From the NCBI GenBank assembly GCA_025965115.1, contig JAOPXO010000060.1, forward strand, positions 1-45,635: a stretch of DNA of 45,635 nucleotides, in the 5' to 3' direction. How positions within the stretch are numbered: the first letter of the stretch is position 1; each line of letters begins with the position of its first letter. The stretch is from Aeromicrobium sp. Its GTDB lineage: Bacteria > Actinomycetota > Actinomycetes > Propionibacteriales > Nocardioidaceae. This document shows positions 17,702 through 25,711 of the stretch, piece by piece. The translations under genes were made by a program, and so were the position numbers. Below the pieces are notes generated by a model, which did no database searches, was not told where the DNA came from, and saw only the letters and a list, made by a program, of their open reading frames with translations.

Positions 17702-19002
17702 TGTGGCTGCCCGTGGTCGTCTCGATCGTGCTGGCCGTTGTCGCAGGCACCTTGGCCAGTGTGGACGCGGCCGTCTCGTCGTTCTCCAAGGCGCGCGCCG
17801 AAGAGCTTGACGACGAAGGTCGCGGTGGCGCTGGACGACTCGCCGTGATCCTGGAGGATCCCGCTCCGTACCTCAACTCGATCCTGCTCATGCGGGTGCT
17901 CGCCGAGACGTCCAGCATCGTCCTGGTCGCACTCGTCGTCGCCGATCAGACCGACGGTCTGTGGAAGCGGTTCGCGATCGCGGTCGCGATCATGGTCGTC
18001 GTCAGCTTCGTCCTGATCGGCGTTGGGCCGCGCACTCTGGGGCGCCAGCACGCCGAACGCATTGCGCTTGCTTCCGCGCTCCCCGCGATCGTTCTCACCC
18101 GGTTGCTCGGTCCTCTCCCGCAACTGCTGATCCTGCTCGGCAACGCGCTGACACCCGGCAAGGGGTTCCGCGAAGGTCCATTCGCCTCCGAGGTCGAAGT
18201 ACGCGAGCTGGTTGACCTCGCCGCGGCCAGCTCACTGATCGAGTCCGACGAGGGCAAGATGCTGCAGTCGGTGTTCGAGCTCGGCGACACCATCTCGCGT
18301 GAGGTCATGGTGCCGCGCACTGATCTGGTGTTCGTGGAGCGCCACAAGACCCTCCGGCAGGCGATGTCGCTGGCGCTCCGCAGCGGCTACTCGCGAATGC
18401 CGATCGTCGGTGAGAACCTCGACGATGTCATCGGGATGGCCTACCTCAAGGACATCACGAAGCGGGTGTTCGACAACCACGCTGCTGAGACCAGTGAGCG
18501 CATCGAGTCAATCGCGCGACCAGTCCTGTTCGTGCCCGACACCAAACACTGCGACGACCTCCTCAAGGAGATGCAGGCGCAGCGCACCCACGTCGCGATC
18601 GTCGTCGACGAGTTCGGCGGCACCGCGGGCATGGTCACGATCGAGGACATCGTCGAGGAGATCGTCGGCGAGATCACCGATGAGTACGACTCGGAGCCTG
18701 AGGAGAATCAAGAGCTCGCGGACGGTTCATGGCGGCTGAGCTCCCGCTTCGAGGTGGACGATCTCGAGGACCTGTTCGACATACCCATCGAGGACGAGGA
18801 CGTCGACTCGGTCGGCGGACTCATGGCGAAGCATCTCGGCACCGTGCCGATCCGGGGGAGCGTCATCGAGCTCGACGGTCTGCGCTTCGAGGCGGAAGGC
18901 CCCACCGGACGCCGCAATCGCATCGGCAGCGTGCTCGTGAGCCGCGTCGACAACCCATCCAATGACGACTCGATAGGTTCGGACCATGGAACTCAGTCCT
19001 GA
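17701..19002 (+). CDS. CBS-domain membrane protein (CorC/HlyC, CNNM-like)
   Basis: A 433-residue integral membrane protein often called hemolysin; the better-studied relatives concern magnesium/cobalt transport. Parts: a DUF21/CNNM membrane domain with about three to four helices ([48 protein letters not shown]), a pair of CBS domains ([23 protein letters not shown] to [16 protein letters not shown]), and a C-terminal CorC/HlyC transporter-associated domain ([19 protein letters not shown]). The ATG overlaps the ybeY stop. The last 17 bases overlap the next gene. Whether it exports Mg2+ cannot be read from the sequence. Confidence 0.92.
   Translation: MWLPVVVSIVLAVVAGTLASVDAAVSSFSKARAEELDDEGRGGAGRLAVILEDPAPYLNSILLMRVLAETSSIVLVALVVADQTDGLWKRFAIAVAIMVVVSFVLIGVGPRTLGRQHAERIALASALPAIVLTRLLGPLPQLLILLGNALTPGKGFREGPFASEVEVRELVDLAAASSLIESDEGKMLQSVFELGDTISREVMVPRTDLVFVERHKTLRQAMSLALRSGYSRMPIVGENLDDVIGMAYLKDITKRVFDNHAAETSERIESIARPVLFVPDTKHCDDLLKEMQAQRTHVAIVVDEFGGTAGMVTIEDIVEEIVGEITDEYDSEPEENQELADGSWRLSSRFEVDDLEDLFDIPIEDEDVDSVGGLMAKHLGTVPIRGSVIELDGLRFEAEGPTGRRNRIGSVLVSRVDNPSNDDSIGSDHGTQS
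18974..18979 (+). promoter_or_regulatory. Putative internal -10 element before the deaminase-like gene and era
   Basis: TAGGTT ends 6 bases before the ATG at 18986, inside the 3' end of the CBS-protein gene. It could give a leaderless transcript covering the deaminase-like gene and era. Confidence 0.4.
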
Positions 19003-19324
19003 GGACGCCAAGCTCATCACCCTTGCCCGCTCTGCCCGAACGCGCAACGGTGCCAAACACGGTGCTGCAGTCCGCGATCAGGACGGTCGTACGTACGCCG
19101 CAACGACCGTTGACCTGCCATCGCTGACGGTTGACGCCCTCGACCTCGCCGTCGCCATGGCGGTGTCGTCCGGCGCGAAGGGCATCGAGGCTGCCGCGCT
19201 GGTCGCCGAGCGAACTCCAGAGCCGATTGTCGACGGCACCGCGGTCCGCGACCTGTCGGGGCACGGCGTCAACGTCTACATCGCCGATCTCGATGGTGAG
19301 GTCGTGCGAGTGGGCACCACGTGA
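18986..19324 (+). CDS. Cytidine deaminase-like protein lacking all zinc ligands
   Basis: A 112-residue protein in the position, and with the general layout, of proteins annotated as cytidine deaminase just before era in actinobacteria ([62 protein letters not shown]). The catalytic deaminase motifs are not there: no H/C-A-E at the second segment, no PCxxC, and no cysteine anywhere. It therefore cannot bind zinc in the usual way and is unlikely to deaminate. It overlaps the gene before it by 17 bases and the era GTG by 4. A structural or regulatory role beside Era or YbeY is possible but unproven. Confidence 0.8.
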   Translation: MELSPEDAKLITLARSARTRNGAKHGAAVRDQDGRTYAATTVDLPSLTVDALDLAVAMAVSSGAKGIEAAALVAERTPEPIVDGTAVRDLSGHGVNVYIADLDGEVVRVGTT

Positions 19325-20238
19325 GCACATTTCGCTCTGGCTTCGCCTGCTTCGTCGGGCGGCCCAATGCGGGCAAGTCGACGCTCACGAATGCGCTGGT
19401 CGGCGGCAAGATCGCGATCACGTCATCGAAGCCGCAGACGACCCGTCACGCGATCCGCGGGCTCGTGCATCGCCCGGACGGTCAGCTGGTCCTGATCGAC
19501 ACCCCCGGGTTGCACAAGCCGCACACGCTCCTGGGTGAGCGGCTCAATGCGCTGGTGCGCACGACGTGGTCGGAGGTCGACACGATCGGTATGTGCCTGC
19601 CGGCCAATGAGGCCGTGGGCCAGGGTGACAAGTTCCTGATCCGCGAGCTCGCGCAGATCACCCGCAAGCCCGTCTTCGCGATCGCCACGAAGATCGACCT
19701 CGTGAAGCCCGAGCGACTCCGCGACCACCTCCTGTCGATCCAGGCCGCAGGCGCAGAGGCCGGGCTGACCTTCGCCGAGATCGTTCCCGTGTCGGCCGTC
19801 GCGGGAGAGCAGGTCGACCTGCTCGCCGAACTGCTCGTGGCGACTCTGCCAGAGGGCCCTGCGCTCTATCCCGAGGGTCAGCTCACCGATGAGCCCGAAG
19901 AGACCCTGATCGCCGAGATCATCCGCGAGGCCGCACTCGAGGGCGTACGCGATGAGCTGCCGCACTCGATTGCCGTCGTCGTCGACGAAATGGTTCCGAG
20001 GGCCGATCGGCCCGATGACAAGCCGCTGATCGACGTACGCGTCAACGTCTACGTCGAGCGTGACAGCCAGAAGGGCATCATCATCGGCAAGCAGGGTGTG
20101 CGGCTCAAGGTGATCGGTTCCAACTCGCGTGCCCAGATCGAGGCGATTCTCGGCACCCCGGTGTTCCTCGACCTCCACGTCAAGGTTGCCAAGGAGTGGC
20201 AGCGCGACCCCAAGCAGCTGCGCAAGCTCGGGTTCTAG
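19321..20238 (+). CDS. era: GTPase Era
   Basis: A 305-residue GTPase that binds 16S rRNA near its 3' end during 30S assembly. G motifs: GRPNAGKSTL (G1), TTRHAIRG (G2 region), DTPGLHKP (G3), ATKIDLV (G4, with T in place of the usual N of NKxD) and VSAVAGEQV (G5 region). The C-terminal KH domain is intact: ERDSQKGIIIGKQGVRLKVIG. The GTG start overlaps the preceding stop (GTGA), indicating translational coupling. recO, often close to era, is about 25 kb away here. Confidence 0.96.
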   Translation: MSTFRSGFACFVGRPNAGKSTLTNALVGGKIAITSSKPQTTRHAIRGLVHRPDGQLVLIDTPGLHKPHTLLGERLNALVRTTWSEVDTIGMCLPANEAVGQGDKFLIRELAQITRKPVFAIATKIDLVKPERLRDHLLSIQAAGAEAGLTFAEIVPVSAVAGEQVDLLAELLVATLPEGPALYPEGQLTDEPEETLIAEIIREAALEGVRDELPHSIAVVVDEMVPRADRPDDKPLIDVRVNVYVERDSQKGIIIGKQGVRLKVIGSNSRAQIEAILGTPVFLDLHVKVAKEWQRDPKQLRKLGF

Positions 20239-20240
20239 CC

Positions 20241-21260
20241 GTGGATGCGGTCGAGGCACTCAACGAGATCGGGTTCTGGCTCGAGCGTGAGCGCGCGTCG
20301 TCTCACCGAGTCGAGGCCTTCCGCAACGCTTCTGCCGCAATCGCCGACCTGTCGCGTGCGGAGCTGGCTCGCCGCGTCGAAAGTGGGGCACTCAAGCGCA
20401 CCAAGGGCATCGGTGATCGTACGTTCGGGGTCATCAGCCAGGCGGTGGCCGGAGACGTGCCCGACTACCTCGCCGATCTCCGCGAGCGTTCCGGTGAGCC
20501 CCTCGCCGCGGGTGGTTCAGAACTCCGGGCGAAGCTGCGTGGCGACCTGCACACCCACTCGAACTGGTCCGACGGCGGCTCGCCGATCCCCGAGATGGCC
20601 CGCGCCGCGCACTGGCTCGGTCGGGAGTATGTCGTGCTGACCGATCACTCGCCGCGGCTCACCGTCGCCAACGGCCTGACCGCCGAGCGACTGGCCGACC
20701 AGCTCAAGGTCGTGGCCAAGGTCGACAAGGAGTACGACGACTTCCGGCTGCTGAGCGGTATCGAGGTCGACATCTTGGACGGCGGAGCACTCGACCAGAC
20801 CGCTCGGATGCTCGACCAGCTCGACGTGGTCGTGGCGAGCGTGCACTCCAAGCTCAAGATGGCCGCGCCCGCGATGACCAGGCGGATGGTCACAGCGGTC
20901 AGCGACCCCCACACGAATGTGCTCGGTCACTGCACCGGCCGGCTCGTCGAGGGATCCCGCGGCACGCGACAGCAGTCGACCTTCGACGCCAAGAAGGTCT
21001 TCGCCGCATGCGCGAAGTTCGACGTGGCGGTCGAGATCAATTCACGTCCGGAGCGGCAGGACCCGCCGGACAAGCTCATCGCGATGGCCCTGGACGCGGG
21101 CTGCCTGTTTGCGATCAACACCGATGCGCACGCGCCGGGCCAGCTCGACTTCCTCGACTACGGAGCCGAGCGAGCTGCCGCAAACGACGTACCCGCAGAC
21201 CGCATTGTCACGACCTGGCCGGTCGAGCGGCTGCTGGAGTGGTCGCACGCCAAGCGTTAG
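20241..21260 (+). CDS. PHP domain protein (PolX C-terminal-like phosphoesterase)
   Basis: A 339-residue protein with an N-terminal helical, helix-hairpin-helix-like region as in family X polymerases (NEIGFWLERERASSHRVEAF, LKRTKGIGDRTFGVISQ; about 1-90), followed by a PHP metal-dependent phosphoesterase domain. The PHP metal motifs are clear: GDLHTHSNWSDG, VLTDHSPR, GIEVDIL, VASVHSKL, VLGHCTGR, EINSRPERQDPP and NTDAHAPGQ. No polymerase palm is present, so this is the stand-alone exonuclease/phosphatase half. The GTG at 20241 follows the era stop by two bases; the ORF track start lies inside era. Likely a DNA-repair-type nuclease or phosphatase; substrate unknown. Confidence 0.88.
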   Translation: MDAVEALNEIGFWLERERASSHRVEAFRNASAAIADLSRAELARRVESGALKRTKGIGDRTFGVISQAVAGDVPDYLADLRERSGEPLAAGGSELRAKLRGDLHTHSNWSDGGSPIPEMARAAHWLGREYVVLTDHSPRLTVANGLTAERLADQLKVVAKVDKEYDDFRLLSGIEVDILDGGALDQTARMLDQLDVVVASVHSKLKMAAPAMTRRMVTAVSDPHTNVLGHCTGRLVEGSRGTRQQSTFDAKKVFAACAKFDVAVEINSRPERQDPPDKLIAMALDAGCLFAINTDAHAPGQLDFLDYGAERAAANDVPADRIVTTWPVERLLEWSHAKR

Positions 21261-21315
21261 CACCGCCGGCCCATACGGTGACCGGATGCCCGAGACCTCG
21301 CCGATGCTGATCGTT

Positions 21316-22035
21316 CTAGCTGAGGCTGTCGGCCAGCTCGCGTACGTCTGATTCGGTGACGTCAGTCGCGACGCGACCGGTGACGTCGTCGTAGACGTCG
21401 ATCAGCCGACCGAGGTCCTTGACCATGCGGCGTGCGCGGGCCGGTCCGTTGCCACAATCGGCGAGGCACTCACCCGATGCGGCAATGCGGTGAGCCACGA
21501 CGAGCGCGGTGAGGGCGTACGCCTCTGATGCCTCCAGCTCGGGCGACATCGCGAACGGGAACATCCGCGAGGCATTCTCGTGGAAGGCCAGGTGCTCGAG
21601 ATCGAGGTCACCCGAGACCATCGGGAACGCCATCGCATCGGCGAATGCCTGACGTACGTCCTGCTCATCACCCTCGCGACCGAGCCACGACTCGGCGCGC
21701 GTCACGGCGGCGAGCGCACGCGGGCGTGACACCGGATCGAGCAGAGCGATCAGCTGGCGGGCCTGGGCAATTCGGAGGCGGGCACGAAGATCGGGGGAGT
21801 CCTGCGTGGTGCCGAACAGCCGTCCGACGAGCGGCACGAGACGCGGCCGGTCGTGGTCGAGCAGCAGGTCATTCGTCGTGCGGGCCTCGTGGGCGAGGAT
21901 CGGGTGGGTGCACTCGGGGCGGTCGCTCCACTCCTCACCGGCGAGCAACGAGACGTACTCCATGACGCAGGCTTCGCCCGCATCGGCGTCGTGGGCTCCG
22001 TGCGAGAGCGTGGGGAGGAAGTCGGGGACAGTCAT
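21316..22035 (-). CDS. Conserved hypothetical protein (unknown function)
   Basis: A 239-residue acidic protein with no signal peptide or membrane segment. It opens with VPDFLPTLSHGAHDADAGEACVMEYVSLLAGEEWSDRPECTHPILA (key parts: ACVMEYVSLLAGEEWSD and PECTHPILA), a pattern I recall from unannotated actinobacterial proteins of no known role. The rest is mostly helical and Ala/Leu-rich, with a CLADCGNGPARARRMV segment near the C-terminus. Several conserved-looking Cys and His residues could bind a metal; that is inference. The ATG at 22035 has GGAG at good distance, so the ORF-track extension to 22089 is rejected. It is divergent from the secreted nuclease gene and convergent with the PHP gene. 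Confidence 0.7.
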   Translation of the reverse strand: MTVPDFLPTLSHGAHDADAGEACVMEYVSLLAGEEWSDRPECTHPILAHEARTTNDLLLDHDRPRLVPLVGRLFGTTQDSPDLRARLRIAQARQLIALLDPVSRPRALAAVTRAESWLGREGDEQDVRQAFADAMAFPMVSGDLDLEHLAFHENASRMFPFAMSPELEASEAYALTALVVAHRIAASGECLADCGNGPARARRMVKDLGRLIDVYDDVTGRVATDVTESDVRELADSLS

Positions 22036-22053
22036 GATCACTCCATCTGGCGC

Positions 22054-22083
22054 GGCGGGGATTTGTTCGTGTATCGCCCCGCC
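22054..22083. repeat. Inverted repeat in the divergent promoter region
   Basis: GGCGGGG and CCCCGCC arms of 7 bp around a 16-base spacer, between the unknown reverse gene and the secreted nuclease. It could be a 5'-leader hairpin or an operator. There is no T-run, so a terminator is unlikely. Confidence 0.4.
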
Positions 22084-22131
22084 CTTCATCAGCCTAGCCC
22101 GCGAATCGCCCCAACCGAGCCAGTGGTGGCT

Positions 22132-22137
22132 TACGCT
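22132..22137 (+). promoter_or_regulatory. Putative -10 element of the secreted FN3-EEP gene (leaderless)
   Basis: TACGCT ends 6 bases before the ATG at 22144. No ribosome binding site is needed or clearly seen. Confidence 0.45.
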
Positions 22138-22143
22138 CGAGGG

Positions 22144-23469
22144 ATGTACGGATCTCTCGGGTTCAGGCAGGCTGCTGCATTGATCGCTGGATTGGTGACG
22201 GTGAGTCTCCTCGCCGCCGTTCCGGCCGAGGCCGCGACAACGTTGAAGCCGGCACCGGCGGCTCCGACGCTTTCGAGCGTCACGTCGTCGAGTGTCAAGG
22301 TGTCGTGGGCCGGCATCTCGGGCATCGGCACCTATCGCGTGAAGTGGTCGTTGAAGAGCGATTTCGATCCGGCGCCGACGCCGGCCGCCTTCGATTCGAG
22401 TGCCCGCAGCGGCACGATCACGGGATTGTCGCCCGAGACGACCTACTACTTCCAGGTCGTGGGTTATGACGCCGACAACAAGACGCGGCTCACCGCGTAC
22501 GGCAAGTACGCGTCGACCACCACGGCCAAGGCGCCGGTCATACCTCCTCCGACCGACCCGCCGCCGACCGGTGGCAGTGATCTGCGGGTCGGCACATTCA
22601 ACCTGTCCGGCGCCAACAACGATGGCAAGGCCTCAGGAGACCAGCAGATCTGGGCTGATCGCGAGCCCGTCGTGGCGTCGCAGATCGTCGCCGAGAACTC
22701 CGACGTGGTCGGGCTGCAGGAGGCCTATCAGAGCTCGGGCAACTACCCCAGCGGTGCCCCGAACCAGTACACCGATCTGCGCAACGCGCTGAATGCCAAG
22801 GGCAAACCGTTCGAGGTCACCGATCCCAGCAAGGACGCCTCCAGGGCGACGCGCATCATCTACAACACCGCGACGCTGCAGATGGACTCACAGGGCTCGT
22901 TCAAGTACGTCAACCAGGTGTCCGGGTCGACCGACCGCTTCCTCGTCTGGGCCACGTTCACGCAGAAGGCGAGTGGCAAGAGGTTCTTCTTCGCCGACAC
23001 CCACCTCAGCCCCAACAGTGCGACGGTCAAGAAGAAGGAGTGGCAGGAGCTGATCCCGAAGATCAAGGCGCTGAACACCGCGTCGCTGCCGGTCATCTCG
23101 GTCGGGGACTTCAACACGTCGAAGTTCGGAGCCGAGGCCGAGGCCATGCTTCCGGCGATGAAGACGGCGGGCTTCGGTGACGTCATGAACCAGGAGTACA
23201 AGGTCAACCCGGCCAAGAACGTGCGGGCACAGACCGTCGTGAACGGTTGGATCAACTCGTTCAATGATTACCGCCGGAGCATCGTCGACTACTCCTACAC
23301 GACGCGCCACGACAAGGTGGGCAATGGCGTTGACTGGATCTTCGCGACGAACTCCCTGCCGGTCAAGCAGTGGAAGGTCGTCATCGACTTCAACCCGACG
23401 ACCCTGAAGATCAATGGCGTGATCCCGTCGGATCACAACATGGTGAGCTCGATCATCGCGCTGCCGTAG
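22144..23469 (+). CDS. Secreted FN3 - endonuclease/exonuclease/phosphatase protein
   Basis: A 441-residue exported protein. A Sec signal peptide (about residues 1-29, core LIAGLVTVSLLAAV, ending AEA-A) is followed by one fibronectin type III domain (about 37-130; SVKVSWAGISGIGTYRVKW, SPETTYYFQVVGYD), a Pro/Thr linker, and an EEP-fold catalytic domain (about 147-441). The EEP active-site motifs are present: NLSG, VGLQEAYQ, FFADTHLSPN, SVGDFNTSKF and IPSDHNMV. It should cleave phosphodiester or phosphomonoester bonds outside the cell; DNA, RNA or lipid substrates are all possible. The ORF-track start at 21853 lies inside the divergent gene. A paralogue with two FN3 domains is encoded at 28049. 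Confidence 0.9.
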   Translation: MYGSLGFRQAAALIAGLVTVSLLAAVPAEAATTLKPAPAAPTLSSVTSSSVKVSWAGISGIGTYRVKWSLKSDFDPAPTPAAFDSSARSGTITGLSPETTYYFQVVGYDADNKTRLTAYGKYASTTTAKAPVIPPPTDPPPTGGSDLRVGTFNLSGANNDGKASGDQQIWADREPVVASQIVAENSDVVGLQEAYQSSGNYPSGAPNQYTDLRNALNAKGKPFEVTDPSKDASRATRIIYNTATLQMDSQGSFKYVNQVSGSTDRFLVWATFTQKASGKRFFFADTHLSPNSATVKKKEWQELIPKIKALNTASLPVISVGDFNTSKFGAEAEAMLPAMKTAGFGDVMNQEYKVNPAKNVRAQTVVNGWINSFNDYRRSIVDYSYTTRHDKVGNGVDWIFATNSLPVKQWKVVIDFNPTTLKINGVIPSDHNMVSSIIALP

Positions 23470-23490
23470 TCGCATTTGGCTCGATGTGAC

Positions 23491-23496
23491 TACCAT
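23491..23496 (+). promoter_or_regulatory. Putative -10 element of the MoxR operon
   Basis: TACCAT, in an extended form TGAC-TACCAT, ends 5 bases before the MoxR ATG. It would give a leaderless operon transcript. Confidence 0.4.
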
Positions 23497-23501
23497 CACG
23501 T

Positions 23502-24440
23502 ATGGAGTTTGAGACCGCCGCTCGGGCCATCCTCGCAAACATCGAGAAAGTCATCGACGGCAAACCTGAAGCGGCCGAGGCCGCACTCGTCGTCTTCCTC
23601 GCGGAAGGCCATCTGCTCATCGAAGACGTGCCAGGCGTCGGCAAGACTGTGCTTGCCAAGGCCCTCGCCAGGTCCGTCAGCTGCTCGGTGCGGCGCATCC
23701 AGTTCACACCAGATCTGCTGCCGTCCGACATCACCGGCGTTTCCGTCTACAACCAGGCCGATCGCGAGTTCGAGTTCAAGCCGGGCGCGGTGTTCGCCAA
23801 CATCGTGATCGGGGATGAGATCAACCGCGCATCGCCCAAGACCCAGTCCGCACTTCTCGAGGCGATGGAGGAGCGGCAGGTGACCGTCGACGGCACGACG
23901 TATGAGCTTGGCAGCCCGTTCACCGTCGTCGCCACCCAGAACCCGTACGAGATGGAGGGCACCTACGCCCTCCCCGAAGCGCAGCGCGACAGGTTCATGG
24001 CCCGCATCTCGATGGGCTATCCGTCCGCGGAGGCCGAGCTCGAGATGGTGCAGGGCCGCGACATCAGCAATCCGTTCGACGGGCTCGAGGCGGTCGCGTC
24101 GATCGAGGATGCGCAGTCCATGATCGCCGCCGCACGATCCATCTTCGTGTCGCCGGCGGTCGAGCAGTACGCCGTCAACATCACCCAGGCGACGCGCGCC
24201 GACAGCGAGCTCCGACTCGGCGCGAGCCCGCGCGCAACACTTCAGCTGGTGCGGGCCGCCAAGGCTCGCGCTGCCGTGCAGGGGCGCGATTTCGTGTTGC
24301 CAGACGACATCGACACCCTGGTGCCGGTCGTCCTGCCACACCGACTGATCCCGATGCGCGGCGTGGCCAGCGCTGAAGACGTCATGCAGCGCATCGTCGC
24401 CGAGACGCCCGTGCCCGCCGGGGCCGTCCAACCGAGTTGA
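23502..24440 (+). CDS. MoxR family AAA+ ATPase
   Basis: A 312-residue AAA+ ATPase of the MoxR family, thought to act as a chaperone that matures or activates partner proteins. Walker A is EDVPGVGKTVLAKAL; Walker B is IGDEINRASPKTQSALLEAMEERQVTV (core GDEINRASPKTQ); sensor and arginine-finger regions follow with ATQNPYEMEGTYALPEAQ and DRFM. The C-terminal lid (LGASPRATLQLVRAAKARAAVQG) is complete. It heads a MoxR-DUF58-transglutaminase operon: its stop overlaps or touches the DUF58 start. This three-gene unit is widespread in bacteria and is linked to envelope processes. Confidence 0.94.
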   Translation: MEFETAARAILANIEKVIDGKPEAAEAALVVFLAEGHLLIEDVPGVGKTVLAKALARSVSCSVRRIQFTPDLLPSDITGVSVYNQADREFEFKPGAVFANIVIGDEINRASPKTQSALLEAMEERQVTVDGTTYELGSPFTVVATQNPYEMEGTYALPEAQRDRFMARISMGYPSAEAELEMVQGRDISNPFDGLEAVASIEDAQSMIAAARSIFVSPAVEQYAVNITQATRADSELRLGASPRATLQLVRAAKARAAVQGRDFVLPDDIDTLVPVVLPHRLIPMRGVASAEDVMQRIVAETPVPAGAVQPS

Positions 24441-25711
24441 GCGATATGTCGACCAGCACCACCGCGTACGAGGGGCTGCGGGAGGCGGCCAGATCAGTGG
24501 TGCTCACGCACCGCGGTCTGGGATTCCTGATCACCGCGGCGGTCTGCTTCGTCGCGGCGCCGGTCTTCTCGCTGCCGGCGCTGTTCTTTGCCACGGCGTT
24601 CCTGCTCGGACTGGTGATCTTCTCGGCGCTGTTCGTGTTTGCCGGACATTCGCGCGTGAGGGTGGAGCGGTCGTTCTCGCCGCAGGTCGTTTCGCCGGGG
24701 GAGACCGCTCGCGCGACGCTGCGAGCGACCAATCTCTCGCTCCTTCCGTGCCTCGAGGCGAAATGGGACGATGAGCTGCCGCACGGCATCTCTGGCGACG
24801 CCTCGGGCGTCCTTCCCGCTCTTGGTGGCAGTCGCCAGGCCGACTCGCGAGTTGCCTTCTCGTACCGCCTGCAGGGGCTGCGCCGCGGACGCCACGCGAT
24901 CGGGCCACTGCGTGTGCATGTGCTCGACCCGTTCGGGCTGGTGTTTCGCCGTCATGCATTCGGCACCACCGAACCCTTGCTGGTCCTGCCCCGACGCGTT
25001 GACCTCAAGTCCATCGCGCCGCGCGGGGCGAGCGACGACGGTGCCACCCGACCCGCTCCGCAGTACGTCGGGGTTGGCGACGATGACGTCATCGCACGCG
25101 CCTACCTGCCCGGTGATGCGATGAAACGCATGCACTGGAAGGCGACCGCTCACCGCGGGCACCTGATGGTGCGACAGGAGGAGCAGCAGATCAATCCACG
25201 GGCTGGTGTCTTCCTCGACTGCGAGCCCCGCACCCAGGGCACCGTGCGTGACCTGCAGGGTCAGTGGGAGCACTCGCCGACATTTGAGTGGTGCATCGTC
25301 GCCACGGCCTCGATCATCAGCCACCTCGCGAGAGCCGGCTATGTCGTCACGCTGCAGTCCAGCAGCACGGCGATCGACCGGTCGTTCGCCGATGGTCAGG
25401 ACTCGCTCGAAGACGCCATGGTCGACCTCGCCATGGTCGAGCCGGACGACCGTGACCACGACCGGGCAGCGACGCCAGAACGCGCTGCATTCGCCGTGCT
25501 GGGCCGTCTCGACCTGACTCGCGCGGAGCATTGGGTCGACACCATCGCGGGCGCTCGCAGCGTGCAGGCCTTCGTCGCCGCGGGCACCTCGGCGGCCGCT
25601 CTCGAGGTGCTTGAGCGGGCGCACTGGCGAGTCGTGACCTATCGCGGCTCGGACGACGTTGCCGAACGTTGGACGCAGTTCGACGGGAGCAGCTCATATG
25701 TTGCGAGCTGA
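24437..25711 (+). CDS. DUF58 membrane protein
   Basis: A 424-residue DUF58 protein. Two close membrane segments near the N-terminus (GFLITAAVCFVAAPVFS, ALFFATAFLLGLVIFSALFVF) precede a beta-rich section and the DUF58 signature RAYLPGDAMKRMHWKATAHRGHLMVRQ, followed by a VWA-like C-terminal part. The TTG at 24437 overlaps the MoxR stop (TTGA); the ATG at 24446 is an equally good alternative that would shorten it by three residues. The stop overlaps the transglutaminase start by 14 bases. DUF58 proteins are presumed MoxR clients; biochemical function unknown. Confidence 0.9.
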   Translation: MSDMSTSTTAYEGLREAARSVVLTHRGLGFLITAAVCFVAAPVFSLPALFFATAFLLGLVIFSALFVFAGHSRVRVERSFSPQVVSPGETARATLRATNLSLLPCLEAKWDDELPHGISGDASGVLPALGGSRQADSRVAFSYRLQGLRRGRHAIGPLRVHVLDPFGLVFRRHAFGTTEPLLVLPRRVDLKSIAPRGASDDGATRPAPQYVGVGDDDVIARAYLPGDAMKRMHWKATAHRGHLMVRQEEQQINPRAGVFLDCEPRTQGTVRDLQGQWEHSPTFEWCIVATASIISHLARAGYVVTLQSSSTAIDRSFADGQDSLEDAMVDLAMVEPDDRDHDRAATPERAAFAVLGRLDLTRAEHWVDTIAGARSVQAFVAAGTSAAALEVLERAHWRVVTYRGSDDVAERWTQFDGSSSYVAS

